Shown: positions 1-7,263 of the stretch, one piece after another
Layout of the letters: every line of letters starts with the position of its first letter
Numbering within the stretch: position 1 is the first letter of the stretch
Assembly: GCA_937872385.1 (NCBI GenBank)
Contig: CALMSO010000057.1
Coordinates: forward strand, 1 to 64,000
DNA: 64,000 nucleotides
From: an uncultured Saprospiraceae bacterium
Lineage (GTDB): Bacteria > Bacteroidota > Bacteroidia > Chitinophagales > Saprospiraceae
Direction: 5' to 3'
Position numbers and translations under genes: made by a program
Notes under the pieces: model-generated
The model's input: only the letters and a program-made list of their open reading frames with translations
Told to the model about the DNA's origin: nothing
The model's database searches: none

Positions 1-29
1 AATTCCAGAACAAACTTGTTTAGGAAGGC

Positions 30-175
30 TACCGCTAACAGCACCTACCCAAAAGACGGGGTTTCGTGCTCCTCAGACACATTTGTGGTAGCCGAAAGTT
101 CATTTTTCCGAATGAAGTTTGGTGGTAAATCCCGCCACTACGCCAAGCCGCAAACCCTTATATGCCATTTTAGTG
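30..175. repeat. Intergenic palindromic element, copy E1
   Basis: Non-coding stretch before the first gene. It starts with TAACAGCACCTA near 38 and ends with CCAAGCCGCAAACCCTTA near 143-160. GGGGTTT near 57 and AAATCCC near 127 can pair with one wobble, giving an imperfect long hairpin. The same start and end modules recur near 1999-2165, 4333-4505 and 6283-6362, each time between unrelated genes. This looks like an attC-like or mobile palindromic element; I see no integrase. Positions 1-23 may hold the last codons of a gene that ends at TAG 21-23, but that is too short to support. Confidence 0.5.
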
Positions 176-190
176 AGACACTAATAAACA

Positions 191-757
191 ATGCAGACAT
201 TAAAAACTTATTTCCAAAGTGTTGGTTTTGACAGTACAGAAACCGACAAAATAACAAGCAACTTCAAACAGAAATTATTTGAAAAAGGTGATTATTTTGT
301 AAATGAAGGTAAGACTTCATTGCAAATGGGCTTTGTAGAACAGGGACAGTTTCAATATTATTCTGTTACCGAACAGGGGGAAGAAAGAACTACTTATATT
401 TCTCTGCCAAATACTTTTGTCGCCTCCTTATTAACTTATCTGACAGAAATGCCAGCAAGAGAAAATATAAGAGCATTAACAAATTCTTCCCTTTGGGTTA
501 TTAACAAAAATGATGTTATTACTTTGCAAAATGAAATTCCAAAATTCAAAGATTTTTACATAAAACTTATTGAATGGCAAATATGCTGTATTGACAAAGC
601 AAAATTTGACCTAATTACGCTTTCCGCTGAACAACGCTATCAAAAATTATTAAGAGAAGAGCCAGAAGTATTACTACAAGTACCATTGCAATATATTGCT
701 TCTATGTTAGGTATGACGCCACGACATCTAAGTCGTTTGAGAAATAATTTTAAGTAA
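191..757 (+). CDS. Crp/Fnr family transcriptional regulator
   Basis: A 188-residue cytoplasmic regulator. The N-terminal part (about residues 25-115) has the beta-roll layout of a cyclic-nucleotide-binding domain, with the GQFQYYS and EERTTYISLP strands. A short winged helix-turn-helix lies at the very C-terminus (PLQYIASMLGMTPRHLSRLR). The length and layout match the many short Bacteroidota Crp/Fnr-like proteins, most of which are not shown to bind cAMP. It is the first gene of an AT-rich cargo region and is followed 83 bp later by a small exported protein, a possible target. The regulated genes cannot be deduced from sequence. Confidence 0.85.
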   Translation: MQTLKTYFQSVGFDSTETDKITSNFKQKLFEKGDYFVNEGKTSLQMGFVEQGQFQYYSVTEQGEERTTYISLPNTFVASLLTYLTEMPARENIRALTNSSLWVINKNDVITLQNEIPKFKDFYIKLIEWQICCIDKAKFDLITLSAEQRYQKLLREEPEVLLQVPLQYIASMLGMTPRHLSRLRNNFK

Positions 758-839
758 AAATCACTTTTAGACATTTGTCCAGTAGTTTGATTGGATATTT
801 ATAGAACTTTGCATCGTAATCAAAAAATAAATTTACGAA

Positions 840-1295
840 ATGCAAAAAAATCTTCTTTTGGCTTTATTACTTGTAATTTCAAGTGCAGCCATAGCACAGG
901 ACAAGTTTCCTAAAAATACCATTAGCATCAATGCTTTCAGAAACCCATCCATTGGTTTAGAATATCAACGCAAACAAATTTCCATTCACGCTGGATATTA
1001 TCCCACGAATTTTGAAAGTGGTGTTACAACCGAATTTTTAAAAGCAGGTGTAACTTATTGGTTTTTGCCTTTTGGCAACAAAGAAATTCCATCGTCATTC
1101 TATGGTGGACTGTCGTACTTGCGTGGAATGACGAGAGACTACAAAGATAAAAATGCTTTGGGGATAGAAGCAGGATTTCGTTGGTATGTATGGAAAGGGC
1201 TAAACCTGCGTATTGGTGTAATTGCACTTGCATCAGAAGGACAAAATTTAAAAATTAATCCTACACCCAGTATTTCTTACTCAATTAAATTTTAA
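840..1295 (+). CDS. Small exported beta-barrel-like protein, unknown function
   Basis: A 151-residue protein with a clear signal peptide (MQKNLLLALLLVISSAAIAQ, cleavage after about residue 20). The rest alternates aromatic and polar residues and ends in an aromatic residue (SYSIKF), as outer-membrane beta-barrel proteins do. I do not recognise a named family. Its stop codon overlaps the start of the next gene (TAATG at 1293-1297), so the two are probably translationally coupled. The preceding Crp/Fnr gene could share the transcript. Confidence 0.6.
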   Translation: MQKNLLLALLLVISSAAIAQDKFPKNTISINAFRNPSIGLEYQRKQISIHAGYYPTNFESGVTTEFLKAGVTYWFLPFGNKEIPSSFYGGLSYLRGMTRDYKDKNALGIEAGFRWYVWKGLNLRIGVIALASEGQNLKINPTPSISYSIKF

Positions 1296-1987
1296 TGAAA
1301 ACAGAAAAAACAATCGGTATGCTGCTCATCATTGGTGCATTAGGCGTGTTAATTCCCTACACTATTTTGACAATAATTTTTGATTATCCCAATATCTTAC
1401 GCCAAGAGACAGGAATTATATTAACTAAATTTTACGAAGGTGGAAACAACTTAATTTGGACTTGGTGGGCATTTGCTATTTTAGGATTACCACTTTTAGT
1501 AGCCTATGTCTTGATAGGACAAAAGTTAGAACAAAAATTTTACTTCGTCCGTTGGGCGACTTCATTAGGTGTTATCGGACTTTTAGTACAAATGATAGGC
1601 TTATTGCGTTGGACTTTTGTTGTGCCTGTATTAGCCAATAATTTGATGGCAGAAAATGAAATGACGAGAGAAGCCAATAAAGTTGCTTTTCAAGTAGTTC
1701 ATCAATATGGTGGTGTGGTTTTGGGCGAACACATCGGACAATTATTTACCATTGCGTGGACAATTATGATGACTTATGCCTTTGCACAACTCAAAATATT
1801 TCCTAAGTGGACAATCTGGCTCGGCTATATTTCTTCGGTAATTTACCTTTTTGCACAGACAGAACTTTTTGCAAGTGTTATGCCAACTATTCCTGTTATC
1901 GGATGGGCAGGTTTTATAGGTAGTACATTGTGGATACTTTGGCTCACAATCATTGGGACAAAATTTATAAAAGCGAAAATTGGATAG
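1295..1987 (+). CDS. DUF4386 family membrane protein
   Basis: A 230-residue integral membrane protein with about six hydrophobic segments. The first is at residues 8-30 and the last at about 200-222. The N-terminal helix followed by an exposed loop, the central helices with a QVVHQYGG loop, and the C-terminal GTLWILWL-type helix fit the DUF4386 family. Its function is unknown; members are common in soil and marine Bacteroidota as single cargo genes. The start codon overlaps the previous stop codon. A palindromic element (E2) follows directly. Confidence 0.7.
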   Translation: MKTEKTIGMLLIIGALGVLIPYTILTIIFDYPNILRQETGIILTKFYEGGNNLIWTWWAFAILGLPLLVAYVLIGQKLEQKFYFVRWATSLGVIGLLVQMIGLLRWTFVVPVLANNLMAENEMTREANKVAFQVVHQYGGVVLGEHIGQLFTIAWTIMMTYAFAQLKIFPKWTIWLGYISSVIYLFAQTELFASVMPTIPVIGWAGFIGSTLWILWLTIIGTKFIKAKIG

Positions 1988-1998
1988 AAAAAAAAGAA

Positions 1999-2165
1999 AA
2001 ACGGCATATAACAGCGGTTTTGTGTCAGGCGGGGTTCAGTGCAAAATTGTAACTTTGTACTTCTAATCAGCATTTGTGGTAGGTTGACCGTGAATTGCTT
2101 TGAAATTGCTACCTTTGGGTAGCTGCCAACCCTTGGGTGCAAGGCTAGAGCAACCCCACACAGTA
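1999..2165. repeat. Intergenic palindromic element, copy E2
   Basis: Starts with GCATATAACAGCGGTTTTG and contains CTGCCAACCCTTGGGTGCAAGG near its end. It shares the AACAGC start with the copies at 38, 4345 and 6290 and lies exactly between two unrelated cargo genes. Internal pairing includes CAGGCGGGGTT near 2027 with AACCCC near 2151. It has no coding potential. Confidence 0.5.
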
Positions 2166-2184
2166 ACGACAAAAACGAGAAAGA

Positions 2185-4332
2185 ATGATATTATTAAACA
2201 TATTTGAAACAACCTTGCCCCTGACGAATCCAGTATTAAAATTCCTTTTGATATTGGTAATAATTCTGTTCGCCCCGATAATTCTGAATAAAATAAAAAT
2301 ACCTCATCTTCTCGGACTGATTATAGCAGGTGCGGTCATTGGGCCAAACGGAATTAATCTAATGGAAAGGGACAGTAGTATCATCTTGTCGGGAACAGCA
2401 GGACTTTTATACATTATGTTCCTTGCAGGTTTGGAAATAGACTTGGCAGAATTTAAAAAGAACAGCAGAAAAAGTTTAGTTTTCGGTTTATACACATTCC
2501 TTATTCCAATGACTTTGGGAACATTGGCAGGTCTTTACGTTTTAGAATTTTCATTACCGACATCTGTTTTATTGGCAAGTATGTTTGCTTCTCATACTTT
2601 GATAGCATATCCATTAATCAGTAAAATGGGCGTAGCAAAAAACAAAGCGGTTAATATTACAGTTGGCGGAACGATGATAACGGACACATTAGCCCTTTTG
2701 GTTCTTGCTATAATTGTGGGAATGACAACAGGAGAAGTTAATGCCGAATTTTGGATAAGGTTATCTATTTCAATTATCGTTTTTGGATTGATTGTAATGT
2801 TACTTTTTCCAATTATAGGACGTTGGTTTTTCAAGCGGTTTGACGACAATGTTTCGCAATACATTTTTGTTTTGGTAATGGTGTTTCTTGGTGCAGTTCT
2901 CGCAGAAATGGCAGGAATTGAAGCCATTATTGGAGCGTTTTTGGCAGGCTTGGCTCTTAACCGATTAATACCACACACTTCACCCTTAATGAACAGAATT
3001 GAATTTGTCGGAAACGCCATTTTTATTCCATTCTTTCTCATAGGCGTAGGAATGCTCATTGACTACCGTGCATTTTTCAAAGATTTTGAAACAATAAAGG
3101 TTGCGTCAGTAATGATTATTGTGGCAACCACAGCCAAATTTCTTGCAGCCTGGATTACCCAAAAGACATACAAGTTTTCAGTTGACGAACGAAGATTGAT
3201 ATTCGGGTTAAGTAACGCACAAGCAGCCGCAACGTTAGCAGCCGTTTTAGTTGGTTTTAACATTATTGTTGGAGAAACAGAAACAGGAGAACCAATCAGA
3301 TTATTAAGTGAAAGCATCTTGAACGGAACTATTTTGATGATACTTTTCACTTGCACCATAGCTTCGTTTGTGGCTCAAAAAGGAGCAAGAAATATTGCAC
3401 TATTGGAAAGCACAAACACAACAACAGAAGAGGAAGAAACGCAAGAAAAAATCCTAATTCCAATCAGCAATATTGAAACAATAGACGAACTAATCAATTT
3501 GGGAGTTACGATTAAATCAAAGAAAAACAAAGATGGTTTGTTTGCTTTAAGTATTGTTGACAATAACACAATGGACGGCTCGGCTGACAAACAAGCGAAG
3601 AAAATTTTAAATAAAGCAGCCGTAACCGCTTCGGCAACAGATAATCTAATCCACGAATTACTGCGCTACGACCTAAATATTGTGAACGGAATTACAAGTG
3701 TAGCAAAAGAACATAAGATCACAGATTTAATATTAGGACTACATATCAGCAAAGGTATTTCCGACTCTTTTTTAGGAAACTTGACCGAAGGTATTTTGAC
3801 AAAATGTAATACTACCACTTTAATTTATAAACCTGCTCAACCTTTCGCCACAATAAAAAGGCATATTATTATTGTTCCTGAAAATGCAGAAAAAGAAATT
3901 GGTTTTCCGTTTTGGCTTATAAAAATATGGAACATAGCAAGAAATTCAGGGGCTAAACTTGTTTTTTATACAACAAAAGAAACGCTGAAGCTTATTCAGG
4001 AAATTCAATCTAAACACCCGATAGACTGTGAATTTGAAGACTTTAATGATTGGGATGACTTTTTAATTTTAGCAAGAGATTTTCATCAAGACGACAATCT
4101 GATAATTGTATTAAGTAGAAAAGACAAACCATCATATCATAGCAATATGACAAAAATACCTTCCTATTTAAACAAGTATTTTAAAAACACCAGCTACATA
4201 TTGATTTATCCAATGCAGACAGGAGTGACGGACACTTCGCAAATTGACTTGAAAAACCCAACATTTATAGAGCCGCTTGAAAAATTGGACGAAATTGGAA
4301 AAACGATTGCGAAAATATTCAGACGAAAATAA
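2185..4332 (+). CDS. CPA2-family cation:proton antiporter (Kef/NapA type)
   Basis: A 715-residue protein. Residues 1-400 hold about twelve hydrophobic segments of a Na+/H+ exchanger domain, including GLIIAGAVIGPNG near the N-terminus, the EIDLAEF loop, and the GIEAIIGAFLAGLALN segment typical of CPA2 antiporters. After a charged linker (about 405-425) the C-terminal 290 residues look like two tandem universal-stress-protein-like cytoplasmic domains (LILGLHISKGISDSFLG; LIIVLSRKDKPSYHS). It should exchange monovalent cations for protons across the inner membrane; the ion is not predictable. It is flanked on both sides by palindromic elements, so it sits like a single-gene cassette. Confidence 0.88.
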   Translation: MILLNIFETTLPLTNPVLKFLLILVIILFAPIILNKIKIPHLLGLIIAGAVIGPNGINLMERDSSIILSGTAGLLYIMFLAGLEIDLAEFKKNSRKSLVFGLYTFLIPMTLGTLAGLYVLEFSLPTSVLLASMFASHTLIAYPLISKMGVAKNKAVNITVGGTMITDTLALLVLAIIVGMTTGEVNAEFWIRLSISIIVFGLIVMLLFPIIGRWFFKRFDDNVSQYIFVLVMVFLGAVLAEMAGIEAIIGAFLAGLALNRLIPHTSPLMNRIEFVGNAIFIPFFLIGVGMLIDYRAFFKDFETIKVASVMIIVATTAKFLAAWITQKTYKFSVDERRLIFGLSNAQAAATLAAVLVGFNIIVGETETGEPIRLLSESILNGTILMILFTCTIASFVAQKGARNIALLESTNTTTEEEETQEKILIPISNIETIDELINLGVTIKSKKNKDGLFALSIVDNNTMDGSADKQAKKILNKAAVTASATDNLIHELLRYDLNIVNGITSVAKEHKITDLILGLHISKGISDSFLGNLTEGILTKCNTTTLIYKPAQPFATIKRHIIIVPENAEKEIGFPFWLIKIWNIARNSGAKLVFYTTKETLKLIQEIQSKHPIDCEFEDFNDWDDFLILARDFHQDDNLIIVLSRKDKPSYHSNMTKIPSYLNKYFKNTSYILIYPMQTGVTDTSQIDLKNPTFIEPLEKLDEIGKTIAKIFRRK

Positions 4333-4505
4333 AGCCCAGACGCCCAGCAGCACCTATACGCAAGCAGGGGTTTTCCCGGTATTCGGGGCAGGCCGTGCTT
4401 CGTATGGCAGGAAAGTGGTATATTTAAAATTCCGTTCTCCAGGGAGTTCAGTAGTAAAAACCCCAGCCTGCGCCAAGCCGCCAACCGTTAGTAGCAATGC
4501 CGCAA
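4333..4505. repeat. Intergenic palindromic element, copy E3
   Basis: The best preserved copy. The left part has CAGCACCTATACGCAAGCAG followed by GGGTTTT (about 4345-4372). The right part has AAAACCCCAGCCTGCGCCAA, then GCCGCCAACCGTTAGTAGCA (about 4456-4497). GCAAGCAGGGGTTTT pairs with AAAACCCCAGCCTGC with few mismatches. The ending CCAAGCCGCCAACCGTTAG matches CCAAGCCGCAAACCCTTAT in copy E1. It lies between a rightward antiporter gene and a leftward regulator. Confidence 0.55.
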
Positions 4506-4527
4506 GCACCGTCAAAACTAACAAAAA

Positions 4528-4872
4528 CTACTTAGACGACTTCTTCAAATCCTTTAAACCCCAATCGGACATACTATCAATAATCGGTAAAAGTGTTTGA
4601 CCGTATTTTGATATTTTATATTCCACTCTTGGCGGAATTTCTGCGTAAATAATCCTTTCCAAAATTTTATCTTCTTCCATTTCTCGCAATTGGTTGACCA
4701 GCATTTGCTTACTAATAGCAGGAATAGCCTTTTGCAGCCTAGAAAAACGATTGCAGTCTTTTCGTATCAAATGAATAATGACAGGTTTCCATTTACCACC
4801 TATTTTATTCAAACAATGTGTAACGGGACAATTGTTTGGATTAAATTCTTTCGTTTTTCTTTTATTTTTCAT
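4528..4872 (-). CDS. HxlR family transcriptional regulator
   Basis: A 114-residue winged-helix protein. It has the HxlR hallmarks: a cysteine early in the domain (CPVTHCLNKIGGKWKPVIIHL), an AIPAISKQMLVNQLREMEEDKILER recognition and wing region, and VEYKISKYGQTLLPIIDSM near the end. It is divergently oriented to a small exported protein and an NAD(P)H:quinone-oxidoreductase-like gene. This is the usual arrangement in which HxlR regulators sense electrophile or redox stress and control a neighbouring oxidoreductase. The intergenic region carries back-to-back promoter-like boxes. Confidence 0.9.
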   Translation of the reverse strand: MKNKRKTKEFNPNNCPVTHCLNKIGGKWKPVIIHLIRKDCNRFSRLQKAIPAISKQMLVNQLREMEEDKILERIIYAEIPPRVEYKISKYGQTLLPIIDSMSDWGLKDLKKSSK

Positions 4873-4926
4873 TGGTCTATATTTATAGCCTATGACGATA
4901 ATTATTGACTATACTGTTTATCTGGA

Positions 4927-4943
4927 CAAAGGTAATAAATTTG
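4927..4943. promoter_or_regulatory. Divergent -7 boxes between HxlR and its neighbour
   Basis: On the minus strand TACCTTTG (4934-4927) and on the plus strand TAAATTTG (4936-4943) both match the Bacteroidota -7 consensus TAnnTTTG. They abut each other between the two divergent genes. The -33 boxes are not clear. An HxlR dimer binding here would cover both start sites, which suggests joint regulation. Confidence 0.4.
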
Positions 4944-4973
4944 CATTTGTAACAGCAAATAAATTTTTAAAAC

Positions 4974-5284
4974 ATGACGACAAAGAAAATCTTAATCGGT
5001 GCGTTGCTGATAGTTGTTTCAGCAATTGGAGTAAAGGTGTTGGCACATTCACGCCTTTCAAAAGAGGAAAAGGTAAAACACATTACCGAAAATATGGCAA
5101 AGCCACTTTCGCTTTCAGAAGGACAAAAGACAAAAGTATTTCAGATTAACCTTGACCGAGCCAACGGATACGAAGAAGCTTACAAGCAAGGTAGAAAGAA
5201 GTCATTCAAAATGTTGTTGCGAAATGGGAGTCGGATCTAAAGCAAGTTTTAACCGCTAAACAAGCACAAAAATTAAAAATGTGA
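4974..5284 (+). pseudogene. Frameshifted small exported protein (Spy/CpxP-like?)
   Basis: The first frame gives a signal-anchored start (MTTKKILIGALLIVVSAIGV) and a helical, charged stretch (LSLSEGQKTKVFQINLDRAN), but stops at 5240. A -1 shift near 5196-5200 restores a sensible helical C-terminus ending LTAKQAQKLKM, with stop TGA at 5282-5284. That stop overlaps the ATG of the next gene by one base, as expected for the original coupled gene pair. Size, export signal and helical glutamine/lysine-rich make-up resemble small periplasmic Spy/CpxP or DUF4890-like proteins, but I cannot assign a family. The frameshift may be a true mutation or a sequencing error. Confidence 0.55.
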
Positions 5285-6264
5285 TGAAAGCTATTGTTCG
5301 TCAAAAAGCAGGCAAAGAATTTTCGACAATGAAAGTCCAAAATATAGAAAGCCCTAAAACCCAATCGGGTGAATTGAAAGTAAAAATGGTATCAAGTCGC
5401 ATTAATCCTGTAGATATGGATTTGATGAAAGGCTTTCCTACCTTGAAGTACAAAAAACCACAAATTGGCGGAATAGATGGTGCCGGTGTAGTGCTGGAAG
5501 TTGGACAAAATGTAAAGGATTTTTCTGTGGGTGATAATGTCTTTTTTTACCGATTATTCAGCGACATTGGAACTTGGGCAGAAGAAATTACCATTCCAGC
5601 AAGCTATTGTGCAAAAATTGCAAGCAATATAAACATTAAGGAAGCAGGAGCAATTGCATTGCCTTTACTCGCGGCTTATGATAGTTTGATACAACTGAAG
5701 GCAAAGAAAGGAGAAAAAATCCTGATTCACGGAGTGGGCGGTGGCGTGGGCTTTCAAGCATTGCAAATAGCCAAACAAATGGGACTTTATGTTATTGGCA
5801 CTGGTAGTCCGAGCGATAAAGCAGTTTTGGACAAAGCAGGGCTTGATCATTTTATTGACTACAAAACCCAAGACTTTTCGCAAGTATTGAGAACTAAAAA
5901 AGTTGATTATGTTTTTGACGTTCTCGGCGGTGATATTCTAAAAAAATCAATTGCTTTACAGCCTAAAAAAGTAGTTTCTGTGAAGTTTGTTGATACTTCT
6001 CAAATGCACAAAGCAGGCGCGACCTTGCCAGGAATTATGCAATGGCTAATGAAAATGATGATGAGAAAATTCGTAAAACTTGCAAAGAAAAACAAGGTGG
6101 AACTCATAGGACAAGTAACAGGTGCAAATGGAAAAATGTTAGAAACAGCAATGGACTTGATAAGCCCAAATTATATTTCAAGAGAATTTAAACCGCTTTC
6201 ATTGACGGACATTTCAACAAACGGACTGAGCAAAAATGATATTGGGAAAGTGATAATATTCTGA
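5284..6264 (+). CDS. Zinc-less MDR-family quinone-oxidoreductase-like enzyme
   Basis: A 326-residue medium-chain dehydrogenase/reductase. It has a GroES-like N-terminal domain (SSRINPVDMDLMKG, IGGIDGAGVV) and a Rossmann domain with ILIHGVGGGVGFQALQIAKQ near residues 140-160, which binds NAD(P)H. The zinc ligands of true alcohol dehydrogenases are absent, which points to the quinone/enone reductase branch. A GTG at 5281 lies directly before the ATG at 5284; I chose the ATG because it overlaps the stop of the upstream (frameshifted) gene. The divergent HxlR gene is its likely regulator. Confidence 0.85.
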   Translation: MKAIVRQKAGKEFSTMKVQNIESPKTQSGELKVKMVSSRINPVDMDLMKGFPTLKYKKPQIGGIDGAGVVLEVGQNVKDFSVGDNVFFYRLFSDIGTWAEEITIPASYCAKIASNINIKEAGAIALPLLAAYDSLIQLKAKKGEKILIHGVGGGVGFQALQIAKQMGLYVIGTGSPSDKAVLDKAGLDHFIDYKTQDFSQVLRTKKVDYVFDVLGGDILKKSIALQPKKVVSVKFVDTSQMHKAGATLPGIMQWLMKMMMRKFVKLAKKNKVELIGQVTGANGKMLETAMDLISPNYISREFKPLSLTDISTNGLSKNDIGKVIIF

Positions 6265-6282
6265 TAAGGAAAAGAAAAGCAC

Positions 6283-6362
6283 TACTGCCAACAGCGGTTT
6301 TGCGAAATGGGGAGGCTGACTCTGTTTGTCGGGGCTGTGATGCGGCTGTTGTATCAAAGCCC
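6283..6362. repeat. Partial intergenic palindromic element, copy E4
   Basis: Begins with CTGCCAACAGCGGTTTTGCG, matching the start of copy E2 (TAACAGCGGTTTTGTG). It breaks off after about 80 bp, where sequence related to a transposase begins. It looks like a truncated copy at the end of the cassette-like region. Confidence 0.4.
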
Positions 6363-6409
6363 ATTGAAAAAATGCGGTTCTATTATCAAAACAGTTACGC
6401 CATGCTCGC

Positions 6410-6559
6410 TTGAACCTTTTATCCAAATATTCATCCTTGGAAGTGCTGCAATATCTGGAGCGCATCTATAAGCTCAAGGCGAAGGGTCAATGGCGGACGG
6501 CTGAAATACCGAAGCGGGCCAGGCTGGTCGCCCAGAAACCGGGATTGCCTATTCCCTAA
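6410..6559 (+). pseudogene. Probable transposase C-terminal fragment
   Basis: An open stretch of about 49 codons without a start, ending at TAA 6557-6559. It encodes a basic helical tail (LEVLQYLERIYKLKAKGQWR, then IPKRARLVAQ). This resembles the C-terminal tails of IS4/IS1634-type transposases, in which a helix with IYKLK is followed by a basic segment just before the stop. The family is not certain. It lies at the junction between the cassette-like region and the peptide module. Confidence 0.4.
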
Positions 6560-6580
6560 AAATTTCGGAGTTATGGTTTG

Positions 6581-6629
6581 AAACCGAAACGAGTGTTTTA
6601 AACCATCCGGAGTTACCCAAATCCTGAGT
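6581..6629 (+). repeat. 49-bp direct repeat, left copy
   Basis: Begins AAACCGAAACGAG and continues through CCATCCGGAGTT to CTGAGT. The same 49-bp sequence with about five differences is at 8423-8471. The pair brackets the cysteine-rich peptide and TlpA-like gene, so that module may have moved, or been duplicated, as one unit. Confidence 0.7.
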
Positions 6630-6660
6630 GTGACGATAAAGCCACGGCTACTCGATGTAA

Positions 6661-6710
6661 AATCGGGAACATTCGGGAATAATCGGGAATAATCGGGAAC
6701 ATTCGGGAAA
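6661..6710 (+). repeat. Decamer array A (5 units)
   Basis: Five tandem 10-bp units with the core [AT]TCGGGAA, in exact 10-bp register. The array ends 6 bp before the -33 box of promoter A. Related arrays lie before the promoters at 49970, 54291 and 56658. One unit per helical turn places all cores on the same face of the DNA, as in a multi-site regulator platform; that role is inference. Confidence 0.8.
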
Positions 6711-6716
6711 AGGGCA

Positions 6717-6748
6717 TTTGCTTTTTATTTGGCACTAATTTAATTTTG
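6717..6748 (+). promoter_or_regulatory. Promoter A of the peptide/TlpA module
   Basis: TTTG (6717-6720), a 20-bp spacer, and TAATTTTG (6741-6748) match the Bacteroidota housekeeping promoter. The three other module copies have the same 20-bp spacing. It is followed by a leader with the conserved core GTGAATTGCGCG and TTTAC before the start codon at 6817. Confidence 0.7.
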
Positions 6749-6816
6749 TAGATGTGAATTGCGCGCTTTACACTTGTGTTGTATTTTAATCTTTTAATGC
6801 TTAAAATTAATTCATC

Positions 6817-7194
6817 ATGAACAAAATCAATCTCTTAATTTTGTTATACTTGGCCATCATTTGTCTGACCCTCTCTTGCCAGCAAGCCAAAGAAGAACTC
6901 ATCATAGAACTGGAGTATGCTTCAAATATCAAATGGCTTGAAGAACAAGGTTACATTCCCTTGGAAAAAACACATGAACACTATGAGTATATTATTTCAT
7001 TATTGGCAGAAGAGAAGTCAGAGCAATTAAGAGCAAGATCTCAGTCTTGCCAGTGGGAAGGAGGAGAGCCTTTCTCTTGTGATAGTGGTAGCGGAGGAAA
7101 ATGTACCGTTTTTATTCATCCCGGGGGCGATGGCATCAAGGCATGTCTTGTATGCGTTGGCGGCGATAATCATGGCGATGCAGATTGTATTTGA
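6817..7194 (+). CDS. Cysteine-rich exported lipopeptide, module A
   Basis: A 125-residue predicted lipoprotein with lipobox LTLSC (Cys21). The mature part has a helical acidic segment and then a C-terminal region with six cysteines and many glycines (CQWEGGEPFSCDSGSGGKC, then KACLVCVGG, ending DADCI). I do not recognise a named family. The organisation (signal, spacer, glycine/cysteine-rich tail) recalls NVEALA-type small proteins of Bacteroidales. The leader is shared with the small peptides at 50066, 54385 and 56752. A hairpin and a TlpA-like gene follow. The cysteines may form disulfides handled by that neighbour (inference). Confidence 0.75.
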   Translation: MNKINLLILLYLAIICLTLSCQQAKEELIIELEYASNIKWLEEQGYIPLEKTHEHYEYIISLLAEEKSEQLRARSQSCQWEGGEPFSCDSGSGGKCTVFIHPGGDGIKACLVCVGGDNHGDADCI

Positions 7195-7206
7195 TTGGCT
7201 TGTTTA

Positions 7207-7243
7207 TGCCCCTAAAAATAATCTGACCGTATTTTTGGGGGCA
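7207..7243 (+). other. Intercistronic hairpin, module A
   Basis: TGCCCCTAAAAATA (7207-7220) pairs with TATTTTTGGGGGCA (7230-7243) over 14 bp with one wobble and a 9-nt loop. No U-tract follows directly. It sits between the peptide gene and the larger downstream gene. It could act as a partial terminator or a barrier to 3' decay that raises peptide mRNA over the downstream message. Confidence 0.65.
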
Positions 7244-7263
7244 GCATTATAAAAAAAACTCGT

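Noticed and set aside
4892..5149. ORF starting at 4892
   Set aside because: Overlaps the exported-protein frame that starts at 4974, which has a signal peptide; the 4892 product is a composition shadow.
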